NCBI GenBank assembly: GCA_021801255.1
Contig: JAJYYH010000003.1
Span: 1-64,000 of the forward strand
From: Pseudomonadota bacterium
GTDB lineage: Bacteria; Pseudomonadota; Alphaproteobacteria; Acetobacterales; Acetobacteraceae
Direction of reading: 5' to 3'
DNA length: 64,000 nt
In this document: positions 23,454-31,756 of the stretch, in pieces
Layout of the letters: the number at the start of each line of letters is the position of its first letter
Numbering within the stretch: the stretch's first letter is position 1
Notes under the pieces: model-generated
Database searches by the model: none
The model's input: only the letters and a program-made list of their open reading frames with translations
What the model was told of the DNA's origin: nothing
Position numbers and translations under genes: made by a program

Positions 23454-25394
23454 TCAGGACGGGGTCCAGGGGCTTTGCCCCTGGATTTCTTCCCCCAAGG
23501 CGGCGCGCAGCGGCGCCAGCGCCGCGGCAAATGCCGCACTTCGCCCAATCGAGCTGGTGAAGAGAGGGCTGCGCACCTGGGCAAGGCTTGCGGTGCGGAC
23601 GGTGCGATCCGTGAGATGGAAACCCAGGCATTTCGCGTCCCATTGCAGCCCGCAATGGGCGATGAGGCGCTGCGCCTCGGGCACGAAGTCGCGCACCAGC
23701 GCCTCGTAGCGAAGATCGAGCATGATCCCTGCCGGCAGGGCCTCGCGCCAATGCGCCATGACCCGTTCATAGGCGCGGTAGTAGCGGCCGAGTTCGCCGA
23801 GATCGTAGGTGAAGTCGAGCGCGCCGGTAAAAAGCTTGGTGAAGCAGGAAAAGCAGGTATCGAGCGGGTCACGGATCAGATGGACGATGCGGGCGCCGGG
23901 CAGGGCGCGGTGGATGAGGCCGAGATGGCGGAAATTGAGCGGCACCTTGTTGGTGACGCGGGTTGCGCCGGGGGCGAGGGCGCGCAGGCGTGCGAGATAG
24001 GCTGTGCCAAGCGCGTGGAGGCCATCTGCGTCGAGGGTTTCGGGCGGAGGAAACTGTTCCAGCACGCGCTCGAACGCATCCATTTCCTCGCCGCCATGAA
24101 CGCCGGGGAGGCTGGCGAGAATCTGTTCGACGAGGGTGGTGCCGGAGCGTGGCATGCCGACGATGAAGATTGGCAAGGCCGCGGGATCGCCGCCGCCCGC
24201 CCGCACCCAGCACGCCGGAAAACGCGCCGGGATGGCCGCGAGTTTCTTGAGCGTCGCGGCCTCGTCATAAACGATTTGCGCGCGTTTGAGCGCGTTGCCG
24301 GCGCGGTAATGGGCCATCGCCTCCGCGGGTTGGTTGCAATCCACATGGCTTTTGGCGAGCGCGAAATGGGCGTCGATCCGGTCGGCATCGGGGAGTGTGT
24401 CGAGCTGGGCGGCGAGCTGCCGCAGCGCCTGTTGGTCGGCGTCGTCCTCGCTTAGGCGGGTGAGATCGACGAGGTTGCGGTGATAGCCGGCAACCAGGGG
24501 GTCAATGGCGATAGCCCGGCGGAGCGCGGCACGGGCCGCATCCAGATCGCCGAAAGCGGCCTCGGTATTGCCGAGATTGCACCAGGTTCGCGCCATGTCG
24601 GGGCGGAGCGCGAGCGCCCGTTTATAGCAGGCGCGGGCCTTGCCGAGAACGCCGCGGGCGTGCCAAAGCGTGCCGAGATTGTTATGCGTATCGGCGTGCT
24701 CGGGCGCCAGCGCCAGCGCGCGCGTGAAGCGAGCCTCGGCGGCGTCGAACTGGCCGAGGTTTTTCAGCGCGACGCCGAGATTGTTCAGCGTCTCGACATG
24801 GTTGGGTTTGATTTTGACGATCTCCCCCAGCAGCGCCGCGGCCTCGGCGGGGCGGTCGCGCGCGATCAGCAGGGCGGCGAGATTGAAGGAAATGCTCGGC
24901 TGGCGCGGCGCCAGCGCCAGGGCGGCGCGGAAGCTGGCCTCGGCGCCGGCGTGATCGCCGAGCGATTTTAGCGCGCTGCCGAGGTTGTTGTGCAATGCCG
25001 CGAGATCGGGACGGAGCGCGAGCCCGGCGCGAAACGAAGAAACCGCTTCCATATATCGCCCGAGGGCGGCAAATGCATTGCCGAGATTGTTGTAAATTTC
25101 TGGGATATCGGGACGCAAGCGGAGCGCGGCGGTGAAATGCGGCAGCGCTTCCGCCGCGCGCCCGAGGCTGGCCAATGCATTGCCAAGATCGTTGCGCAAC
25201 GCGGCATGGCGAGGATGAATGTCCACCGCCCGCGCCAGCCGCATCGCCGCCTCCTCGGTCCGGCCGCTGGCCAGCAGGGCGCTACAGAGAGTGGCGATGC
25301 GGTGGGGATCGTCGCGTGCCGCAGCGGAGCGCATAGCGGGAGCGTGTCGCGCCTTGGCGCCGGTTGCGCGGCGGTGTTTGCGGTCCAGCGCCAT
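23454..25394 (-). CDS. TPR-repeat sulfotransferase family protein
   Basis: A 646-residue protein. About ten TPR units fill residues 30-330 (ALRNDLGNALASLGRAAEAL, EIYNNLGNAFAALGRYMEAV and similar). The C-terminal third is a PAPS-dependent sulfotransferase domain with the 5'-phosphosulfate loop PIFIVGMPRSGTTLVEQILA and the 3'-phosphate region RIVHLIRDPLDTCFSCF. The acceptor is unknown; relatives sulfate proteins or carbohydrates. The last residues (IQGQSPWTPS) are encoded by a dispersed palindromic repeat. It is convergent with the BI-1 gene, four bases apart. Confidence 0.88.
   Translation of the reverse strand: MALDRKHRRATGAKARHAPAMRSAAARDDPHRIATLCSALLASGRTEEAAMRLARAVDIHPRHAALRNDLGNALASLGRAAEALPHFTAALRLRPDIPEIYNNLGNAFAALGRYMEAVSSFRAGLALRPDLAALHNNLGSALKSLGDHAGAEASFRAALALAPRQPSISFNLAALLIARDRPAEAAALLGEIVKIKPNHVETLNNLGVALKNLGQFDAAEARFTRALALAPEHADTHNNLGTLWHARGVLGKARACYKRALALRPDMARTWCNLGNTEAAFGDLDAARAALRRAIAIDPLVAGYHRNLVDLTRLSEDDADQQALRQLAAQLDTLPDADRIDAHFALAKSHVDCNQPAEAMAHYRAGNALKRAQIVYDEAATLKKLAAIPARFPACWVRAGGGDPAALPIFIVGMPRSGTTLVEQILASLPGVHGGEEMDAFERVLEQFPPPETLDADGLHALGTAYLARLRALAPGATRVTNKVPLNFRHLGLIHRALPGARIVHLIRDPLDTCFSCFTKLFTGALDFTYDLGELGRYYRAYERVMAHWREALPAGIMLDLRYEALVRDFVPEAQRLIAHCGLQWDAKCLGFHLTDRTVRTASLAQVRSPLFTSSIGRSAAFAAALAPLRAALGEEIQGQSPWTPS
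23465..23485. repeat. Dispersed palindromic repeat (REP-like), copy 1
   Basis: TCCAGGGGC-TTT-GCCCCTGGA, a perfect 9-bp hairpin between convergent genes and inside the sulfotransferase gene's 3' end. The same arms recur at 31704-31724. It may act as a bidirectional terminator. Confidence 0.7.
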
Positions 25395-25469
25395 GAATGC
25401 AAGGCTAATGCTGGGCGCGCTAACAAACCCTTACCGGCGGCGCGCGGGGATGTTTTCGGGAGGACGGAA

Positions 25470-26234
25470 ATGAGCCAGTTGGCAGGAAAAATCGCCTGGA
25501 TCACCGGCGCGGGGAGCGGCATTGGCGAGGCGGCGGCGGTGGCGCTGGCGCGCGAGGGGGCGGCCGTGGTGCTCACCGGGCGGCGGCGCGAGGCGTTAGA
25601 GAAGGTCGCCGCCGTGATCAAGGCGGCGGGCGGGAGGGCGCTGGTCGAGCCCGGCGATCTCGCATTGGCCGACACCGCGCCGCGCATCGCGGCCAGCATC
25701 GCCAAGCATTTCGGCCGGCTCGATATCCTGGTCAACAACGCCGGGCTCAACGTGGCGCGCCGCGCCTGGGCGGAGCTAACGGCCGCCGGGGCCGACGAGG
25801 TGATGGGCGCCAATCTGCACGCCGCGTTTTATTGCGTGATCGCCGCGCTGCCGATGATGCGGGCACAAAAGGATGGCGTACTGATCCATACCGCCTCTTT
25901 TGCCGGGCGCTTCGTGAGCCCGCTGAGCGGGCCGGCCTATTCGGCGGCCAAGCACGCGGTGGTGGCGATGAGCCACAGCCTGAACCTGGAGGAATGCGTG
26001 AACGGCATCCGCTCCACGGTGATCTGTCCGGGCGAGGTGGCAACGCCGATCCTGGATCGCCGCCCGGTGCCGGTGAGCGCGGAAGACCGGGCGCGCATGC
26101 TCCAGGCTGAGGATTGCGCCGATCTGATCCGCTATGTCGCGACGCTGCCACCGCATGTCTGCCTCAATGAAGTACTGATCACGCCGACCTGGAATCGTGG
26201 CTATGTCGCAGCAAGAGCGCGCGCCGTTTCTTGA
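25470..26234 (+). CDS. Short-chain dehydrogenase/reductase
   Basis: A 254-residue classical SDR: TGAGSGIGEAAAVALAREGA cofactor loop, NNAGLNVARRAW, catalytic serine in HTASFAGRFVSP, and YSAAKHAVVAM with the YxxxK pair. Arg/Arg after the second strand (LTGRRREAL) suggests NADP preference. The substrate is unknown. GGGAGGACGGAA lies just before the ATG at 25470; longer upstream frames cover the divergent TPR gene's start and are rejected. Confidence 0.9.
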   Translation: MSQLAGKIAWITGAGSGIGEAAAVALAREGAAVVLTGRRREALEKVAAVIKAAGGRALVEPGDLALADTAPRIAASIAKHFGRLDILVNNAGLNVARRAWAELTAAGADEVMGANLHAAFYCVIAALPMMRAQKDGVLIHTASFAGRFVSPLSGPAYSAAKHAVVAMSHSLNLEECVNGIRSTVICPGEVATPILDRRPVPVSAEDRARMLQAEDCADLIRYVATLPPHVCLNEVLITPTWNRGYVAARARAVS

Positions 26235-26307
26235 CCGGGAAGGGATGACAAGGCGGCACAGCGCCCTACATCCGCTGGTGATCACCACGCGCGAGAGGAG
26301 AGACGCC

Positions 26308-27249
26308 ATGCTGATCCGCCGGCTGCGCGGCTGGGAGCTTCCCGAAGGGGAAGCGACCGCTGAAACCCCGGTTCCGAGCCGCCGCAAGCTCATGGCCGGC
26401 GCCGCAGGGTTCGCCCTCGCAAGCGCGCTCACTCCCGAGACCGGACGCGCCGACAGCGCCGTGGCAAAGAGCGCTGCCGGGCGGTTCGACCCGCAGCGCC
26501 CCCTGACCCCCGAGCGCGATGCCGAAACCTACAATAATTACTATGAATTCGGCACCGACAAGGATATCTGGGAAGACGCCAAGGCGCTCCCGCTGCGACC
26601 CTGGGCGGTGGTGGTGGACGGGCTGGTCGGCAAGCCGCAGACCTTCGCCATCGACGATCTGCTGGCGCGTATGCCGATCGAAGAACGGGTCTATCGTCAC
26701 CGCTGTGTCGAGGCCTGGGCGATGACGGTGCCGTGGAGCGGCTTTCCGCTCGGCGCCTTGCTCGCCGCGGTCGAGCCGCAGGCAGGCGCGAAATATGTGC
26801 GGTTCGAAACCCTGAGCGCGCCGAAATTCATGCCCGGTCTACAGGAGCCCTGGTATCCCTGGCCCTATATCGAGGCGCTGACGCTTGCGGAGGCGGCCAA
26901 TGAGCTGACGTTTCTCGCCACCGGCCTCTATGGCAAGCCGATGCCGCCGCAGAATGGCGGGCCGATCCGTCTCGTCGTGCCCTGGAAATACGGTTTTAAA
27001 TCGGCCAAGGCGATCGTGCGGATATCGCTGGTGGACAAACGCCCGGCAACGTTCTGGCAGACGATCCAACCGCGCGAATACGGCTTCTGGGCTAATGTCA
27101 ATCCCAACGTTGCGCATCCGCGCTGGAGCCAGGCAAGCGAGCGGCTGATCGGGACCAGCGAGCGTGTGCCAACCCAGATCTATAATGGCTATGGCGCCTT
27201 CGTCGCTTCGCTGTATGCTGAACGCATGAAAGAACCTTTGTTCATGTGA
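26308..27249 (+). CDS. msrP: Protein-methionine-sulfoxide reductase catalytic subunit MsrP
   Basis: A 313-residue periplasmic molybdoenzyme that repairs oxidised methionines in envelope proteins. A Tat signal is at residues 24-49 (SRRKLMAGAAGFALASAL). The molybdopterin cysteine is C133 in YRHRCVEAWAMTVPWSGFPL. YNNYYEFGTDKDIWEDA and FKSAKAIVRISLVDKRPATF are further family marks. GAGAGGAG precedes the ATG at 26308. The usual haem partner MsrQ is not recognised next door; the following gene is a much smaller membrane protein. Confidence 0.93.
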   Translation: MLIRRLRGWELPEGEATAETPVPSRRKLMAGAAGFALASALTPETGRADSAVAKSAAGRFDPQRPLTPERDAETYNNYYEFGTDKDIWEDAKALPLRPWAVVVDGLVGKPQTFAIDDLLARMPIEERVYRHRCVEAWAMTVPWSGFPLGALLAAVEPQAGAKYVRFETLSAPKFMPGLQEPWYPWPYIEALTLAEAANELTFLATGLYGKPMPPQNGGPIRLVVPWKYGFKSAKAIVRISLVDKRPATFWQTIQPREYGFWANVNPNVAHPRWSQASERLIGTSERVPTQIYNGYGAFVASLYAERMKEPLFM

Positions 27250-27557
27250 GCCGCGTGCGCCCCTGCACCGTTCTTGCCGCTGGCTTTTTCGTGGCAGCCT
27301 TTGGGCTGGCTATCACCTTGCCGCCGGACACGTCCCTGGTGGCCGCCATAGCGTTTGTCGATCCGGTGCTGCCGGGCCAAATCCACGCGCTGCTGAGCGG
27401 GTATCTTCCCGCTTGGGTGTGGAGCGGAATGGCGGTGCCGCTGCTGCTGCGCCCGTCCTGGCTTCTGCCAGCCTCGTTCGGCATCATCGCGGCCGGCCTC
27501 GCCGTGACACTGAACGCAGCGCGCCACGCTCCGCGCTCCCGCCGTCGGCCCCGCTGA
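27246..27557 (+). CDS. Small membrane protein coupled to msrP
   Basis: A 103-residue protein with three hydrophobic segments (VLAAGFFVAAFGLAITLPP, VWSGMAVPLLLRPSWLLP, SFGIIAAGLAVTLNAA) and an Arg-rich tail. The GTG start overlaps the msrP stop (GTGA), so translation is coupled. It is too short and lacks the haem histidine pattern of MsrQ. I recognise no family. It could help MsrP at the membrane, but that rests on position alone. Confidence 0.55.
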   Translation: MSRVRPCTVLAAGFFVAAFGLAITLPPDTSLVAAIAFVDPVLPGQIHALLSGYLPAWVWSGMAVPLLLRPSWLLPASFGIIAAGLAVTLNAARHAPRSRRRPR

Positions 27558-27609
27558 GTCTTTTTCTTTCCACCCGTCCCACCCGTCGCATATCGGGCTT
27601 GCCCGCGCT

Positions 27610-28062
27610 TCAAGGCGGCGGCGTGAGGTGGTGCGGGACAAAACCGTGCCGCGCCGCGAGGATTTCCCCTACCCGGCGGCGATGGCAAATATGCCAATCC
27701 GCCTCGTAGCAGAGCAGGCAGCAGGGCTTTTCCGCCGCGCGCGCCGCTGCCTCCATGAGTGCGGCCTCAGCCTCGGGCGTCGCTAGCCTGGCCGCGACGA
27801 TGCGCCAGAATTTGTCCCATTGCCGCCGGTGATGGGCCTCGCGCCCCTCGGGTGGGGTACCGAGCGGCTTGAGATGGACGTAATCGAGGCCGGCCTCGGC
27901 AAGCGATGCGGCAAGCTGGCGCTTGGAAAACCCGGCGCGGCGCGACAGCGGCCGGTCGCGCACATCGATCACCACCCGCACCCCGGCGCGCAAGAGATCG
28001 GCAATCACGTCCGCCTGGGCGCGCTTCTCATAGCCGATCGAGAACAGCGCCCGCCCGCTCAT
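27610..28062 (-). CDS. DUF488 family protein
   Basis: A 150-residue cytoplasmic protein of the DUF488 family: LFSIGYEKRAQADVIADLLR at the start, VIDVRDRPLSRRAGFSKRQL, and CCLLCYEADWHICHRRRVGE, which has the conserved cysteines and histidine. Biochemical role unknown. It overlaps the trpE 3' end by four bases, so it is expressed with trpE. Confidence 0.88.
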   Translation of the reverse strand: MSGRALFSIGYEKRAQADVIADLLRAGVRVVIDVRDRPLSRRAGFSKRQLAASLAEAGLDYVHLKPLGTPPEGREAHHRRQWDKFWRIVAARLATPEAEAALMEAAARAAEKPCCLLCYEADWHICHRRRVGEILAARHGFVPHHLTPPP

Positions 28063-29582
28063 TCCGCCCGCATGCCGCGATCGGCGGCGAAGCGCACCGC
28101 TTCCTCGGCAGCGCGGAACAGGGCGCGCGCCTTCTGCCGGGTTTCCTCGTATTCGGCCGCCGGGTTGGAATCCGCCACCACGCCGCAGCCGGCCTGGACA
28201 TGCATCACGCCGTCCTTGACCACCGCGGTGCGCAGCCCGATGCAGGTATCCATGGTGCCGTTGGCGGCGAAATAGCCGATGCAGCCGGCATAGATGCCGC
28301 GCCGGACGGGTTCCAGCTCGTCGATGATCTGCATCGCCCGCACCTTCGGCGCGCCGCTCAGCGTGCCGGCGGGAAAGCCCGCGACGAGGGCGTCCACCGC
28401 GTCGAGCCCGGCGCGGAGTTTCCCTTGCACATCCGACATGATATGCATGACATGACTGAACCGCTCGATGGAAAAACTCTCGGTCACCCGCACGCTGCCC
28501 AGCTCGGCGACGCGCCCGACATCGTTGCGCCCGAGATCGAGCAGCATCAGATGCTCGGCGCGCTCCTTGGGATCATTGAGGAGTTCGGCCTCCAGCGCCA
28601 GATCCTCCTCATGCGTCGCGCCCCGGCGGCGCGTGCCGGCGAGCGGGCGGATGGTGACGGTGCCGTCGCGCAGCCGCACCAGGATTTCGGGGCTGCTGCC
28701 GACGACCGAAAATCCGCCAAAATCGAGGAAAAACAGGAAGGGCGCGGGATTGATGCGCCTGAGCGCACGGTAAAGCGCGAAGGGCGGCAGTGCGAAGGGC
28801 GCCGAAAACCGCTGGCTCGGGACGACCTGAAAGACATCGCCGGCAAAAATGTATTCCTTGGCCCGTTCCACCGCCGCGATGAATTGCTCGCGGGTGAAGT
28901 TGGAGGAAGGCTCGGCCATCGGCGGCAGGGCGACGGCGGGCGGCGGGCGCGGCAGGCCGCGATCGAGCGCTTCCCGCGCCGCCGCGAGGCGCGCCTCGGC
29001 GGCGGCATAGGCCGGCTCGGCCGCGAGATCGGGGCGCGGATAGACCGGCGCGATCAGGGAAAGCTCGTCCTTGACGTTGTCGAAAATCGCGAACAGCGTC
29101 GGGCGCACCAGAATGGAATCCGGCAGGCCGAGCGGATCAGGTTTTTCGCCGGGCAGCCGCTCCATCAGCCGCACCATGTCATAGCCGAGATAGCCGACCA
29201 GGCCGCCCGCCATCGGTGGCAGGTTTTCCGGCACGTCGAGCCGGGTCTCATGGATCACCGCGCGCAGGCTTTCGAGGGCTGGGCGCGTATCAGGGGTGAA
29301 AGCGTGCGGCGCGGCGAGCGCGTCGCGGTTGATCTCGGCCCGGCCCGCGCGGCAGCGCCAGATCAGGTCGGGCGCGAAACCGATGACCGAATAGCGCCCG
29401 CGCGCCGCCCCCCCCTCGACGCTTTCGAGCAGGAACGAATTGGGCTGGCCATGGGCGAGCTTGAGGAAGGCCGCGACCGGGGTTTCGAGATCGGCGACGC
29501 CGCGCCAGAACACCAGGCTGCCCCGCCCGCGGGCGTAGGCATCACGGAAAGCGGCGAAGCTGGTGGGCGAGATGGCGTTCAT
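28059..29582 (-). CDS. trpE: Anthranilate synthase component I
   Basis: A 507-residue enzyme that makes anthranilate from chorismate with glutamine-derived ammonia, the first step of tryptophan synthesis. The N-terminal regulatory domain includes FLLESVEGGAARGRYSVIGF (tryptophan site with the LLES motif). The catalytic domain has FQVVPSQRFSAPF, IRPLAGTRRRGATHEEDLAL and TLSGAPKVRAMQIIDELEPV, ending in VQAGCGVVADSNPAAEYEET. The partner trpG is not in the window. No leader peptide or attenuator is obvious in the 46 bases between it and the ppiD-like gene. Confidence 0.95.
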   Translation of the reverse strand: MNAISPTSFAAFRDAYARGRGSLVFWRGVADLETPVAAFLKLAHGQPNSFLLESVEGGAARGRYSVIGFAPDLIWRCRAGRAEINRDALAAPHAFTPDTRPALESLRAVIHETRLDVPENLPPMAGGLVGYLGYDMVRLMERLPGEKPDPLGLPDSILVRPTLFAIFDNVKDELSLIAPVYPRPDLAAEPAYAAAEARLAAAREALDRGLPRPPPAVALPPMAEPSSNFTREQFIAAVERAKEYIFAGDVFQVVPSQRFSAPFALPPFALYRALRRINPAPFLFFLDFGGFSVVGSSPEILVRLRDGTVTIRPLAGTRRRGATHEEDLALEAELLNDPKERAEHLMLLDLGRNDVGRVAELGSVRVTESFSIERFSHVMHIMSDVQGKLRAGLDAVDALVAGFPAGTLSGAPKVRAMQIIDELEPVRRGIYAGCIGYFAANGTMDTCIGLRTAVVKDGVMHVQAGCGVVADSNPAAEYEETRQKARALFRAAEEAVRFAADRGMRAE

Positions 29583-29628
29583 CGGTGCTTCCTTGCGCGC
29601 CTCGGCCGCCCGCGATCAGGGACGGCGA

Positions 29629-31548
29629 TCAGGGGGCGGCGATCTGGCCGAGCAGAGCCTCGTTCACTCGTGGATGGCCGCGCTCGCGCACGGCGTTGAC
29701 ATAGATCTGTTCGATATCATTGCCGATACGCTGGGTCAGCACGTCGCGGATCTTGCCGTAATCGAGCGGCATGGTTTTGGCGTCGGGGTCGTTGATTTCG
29801 GCGAGCACCGCGACCACGAAGCTATCCTTGGTCTCGACCATGGTGGGCTCGCCCTTCTGGATGGCGAAAAGCGGCGCGATGAGCGACGCCGGCACGCCCT
29901 CGGCGCCAGCATTGCGCTTCACCGCCGGCAGCCGGCGCACCCGGAGCCCGGCCTTGAGCGCGGCATCGGCGAGGCTTTCGCCGCCCTTGACGGCGGTGAG
30001 CAGACCGGCCGCGGCGACTTCCTGCGCATGGCGCTCCGCCGCCTCGATCCAGGCGCGGGTGACATCGGGCTTGACCGCGGCAAAAGGCTTGACCGCGGGG
30101 GGAATCACCTCCGCGACGCTCACTGCGAAATAGGCCCGGCCGGCAGGCGCTCCCTCGGCGCTCGGCAGATCGACCTCGGTCACATGCGGCGGATCGCCCT
30201 TCTTCATCTGAAACGCGGTGGCGATCAGCGCTTTATCCAGTGCCTCGGGGCCGGGCAACGGGGCGGGTTGACCCTCCGGCGTTGCGCCCTCCGCGTCGAG
30301 CGTGCCGGCCACTCCGATCGCGCCGAGATCGCTCGGGATCTCGTCGAGACCGCCGCTGCCGGCGAGCGCGTCCTCGAGCTTGGTGGCGCGGTCATCGATC
30401 TGCTCGGCGGCTTTCTGGCGTGCGAGATCGGCGCGGAGCTGCTCCTTGACCGCGGCGAAATCCTGGCTGCTCGGCGGGTTGATCTTGTTCACCCGCACGA
30501 CATACCAGGCGAGGTCGGTCTTGATCGGCCCGGTGATGACGCCCGGTGAGGCCGCGAAAATCGCCTTGGCGAGTTCGGGAACCGGGATTTGCGCGGGCGT
30601 CGCGGCATCAAGGGCGAGCGTCGATTCGCCGGCCTGCTGTGCCGCCTTGTCCATCTCCGCCCAGCTCGCCCCGCCGCGCCAAGCGGTGGCAAGCTTGTTG
30701 GCCGCCGCTTCGCTCCGCGCCACCACCACCTCGATGGCGCGGCTCTCGGGCTTGGAAAACTCCGCCTTGCGCTGGTCATAGGCGAGGTGGAGTTCGTCCT
30801 CGGGGATGGTGATGGATTTGGCAATGGTCTCGGGCGAAAGGACCACCGCCTTGATGCGGCGGTATTCCGGGGCGCTGAAATCACCAGGATGGTTTTCCCA
30901 GTAGCGCTTGAGTTCGGCATCGGTCGGCGCGGGGGGCGGCGGCGCGGCATTGAACGGCAGCTCCACCGCGTCGGCGACGCGGGTCTGGTCCTGGAAGGTG
31001 AACAGCGCGCGCACCAGCATCTCAGGGGGCGCGACGCCGGCGCGAAGCGCGCCCAGGATCTCCTGCTCGCGGAGATCGCCGCGCACCATGTCAAAAAATT
31101 GTCCTTCGTCGAGCCCGTTTTTCTGCAGCACCATCTCGAACTGGCGGCGATCGAAACTGCCGGCCGGGCCCTGGAAGGCCGGGATGGCATAGATCGCCTG
31201 GCGCAGCGCGGCATCGGGCACCACCACGCCGAGGTTTTCCGCCGCCACGTTCATCGCCGTCTGGGCGATCAGGATCTCGACGGTCTGGAGCGCGATCTGG
31301 CGGCGTAGTGCGGCGTTCGGCGCCGCCTTGTCGCCAAGCTGGCGCTCGGTTGCCTGGAGCTGACGCTGGAAGGCGCGCTGCACGGTGGGCGCATCGAGCT
31401 TGCGCCCGGCGACGCTCGCCACCGAACTGTCGGTGCCGACCAGCCGGATGACGTCCCCCACCCCCCAAACGGCAAAAGCGATGACCAGCAGGAAAAACAG
31501 TGCCCGGACGAACCAGGAGTCGAGATGGCTGCGGAATTTGGTGAGCAT
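29629..31548 (-). CDS. ppiD: SurA/PpiD-type periplasmic peptidyl-prolyl isomerase chaperone
   Basis: A 639-residue chaperone anchored by one N-terminal helix (about residues 13-34, VRALFFLLVIAFAVWGVGDV). A SurA-N-like helical domain follows (FQRQLQATERQLGDKAAPNA), then a parvulin-type PPIase domain around residues 240-370 (RIKAVVLSPETIAKSITIPE; WAEMDKAAQQAGE), and a long C-terminal region with a second, degenerate parvulin-like part. Length and layout match PpiD, which helps outer-membrane proteins leave the Sec channel. The ATG at 31548 has GGGAAAG upstream and begins the anchor directly. Confidence 0.88.
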   Translation of the reverse strand: MLTKFRSHLDSWFVRALFFLLVIAFAVWGVGDVIRLVGTDSSVASVAGRKLDAPTVQRAFQRQLQATERQLGDKAAPNAALRRQIALQTVEILIAQTAMNVAAENLGVVVPDAALRQAIYAIPAFQGPAGSFDRRQFEMVLQKNGLDEGQFFDMVRGDLREQEILGALRAGVAPPEMLVRALFTFQDQTRVADAVELPFNAAPPPPAPTDAELKRYWENHPGDFSAPEYRRIKAVVLSPETIAKSITIPEDELHLAYDQRKAEFSKPESRAIEVVVARSEAAANKLATAWRGGASWAEMDKAAQQAGESTLALDAATPAQIPVPELAKAIFAASPGVITGPIKTDLAWYVVRVNKINPPSSQDFAAVKEQLRADLARQKAAEQIDDRATKLEDALAGSGGLDEIPSDLGAIGVAGTLDAEGATPEGQPAPLPGPEALDKALIATAFQMKKGDPPHVTEVDLPSAEGAPAGRAYFAVSVAEVIPPAVKPFAAVKPDVTRAWIEAAERHAQEVAAAGLLTAVKGGESLADAALKAGLRVRRLPAVKRNAGAEGVPASLIAPLFAIQKGEPTMVETKDSFVVAVLAEINDPDAKTMPLDYGKIRDVLTQRIGNDIEQIYVNAVRERGHPRVNEALLGQIAAP

Positions 31549-31679
31549 GCACGCTTTCCCTAAAGAGGGCGCACCATAGAAAAGCAGCACTGGCCTGGCC
31601 AGAGGCGGCTCGGAGGGCGTCGCGAAATAAATGCGCCTCCAAAGGCAAGGAGCGTAGCAATCCTTCCCGGAATGCGGGT

Positions 31680-31724
31680 CTGGGGCCGCTGGCCCCAGCG
31701 GGGTCCAGGGGCGGCGCCCCTGGA
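31680..31724. repeat. Dispersed palindromic repeats (REP-like), copy 2
   Basis: Two adjacent hairpins: CTGGGGCC-GCT-GGCCCCAG (31680-31698) and TCCAGGGGC-GGC-GCCCCTGGA (31704-31724). The second has the same arms as 23465-23485. It lies upstream of the ppiD-like gene and downstream of the aminoacylase gene. Confidence 0.7.
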
Positions 31725-31756
31725 CTTATCCTGCGTCGATAAACTCTCCACCAATC

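Noticed and set aside
27246-27557. MsrQ haem subunit next to msrP
   Set aside because: The protein is only 103 residues and lacks the histidine pattern and six-helix layout of MsrQ; kept as an unknown membrane protein.
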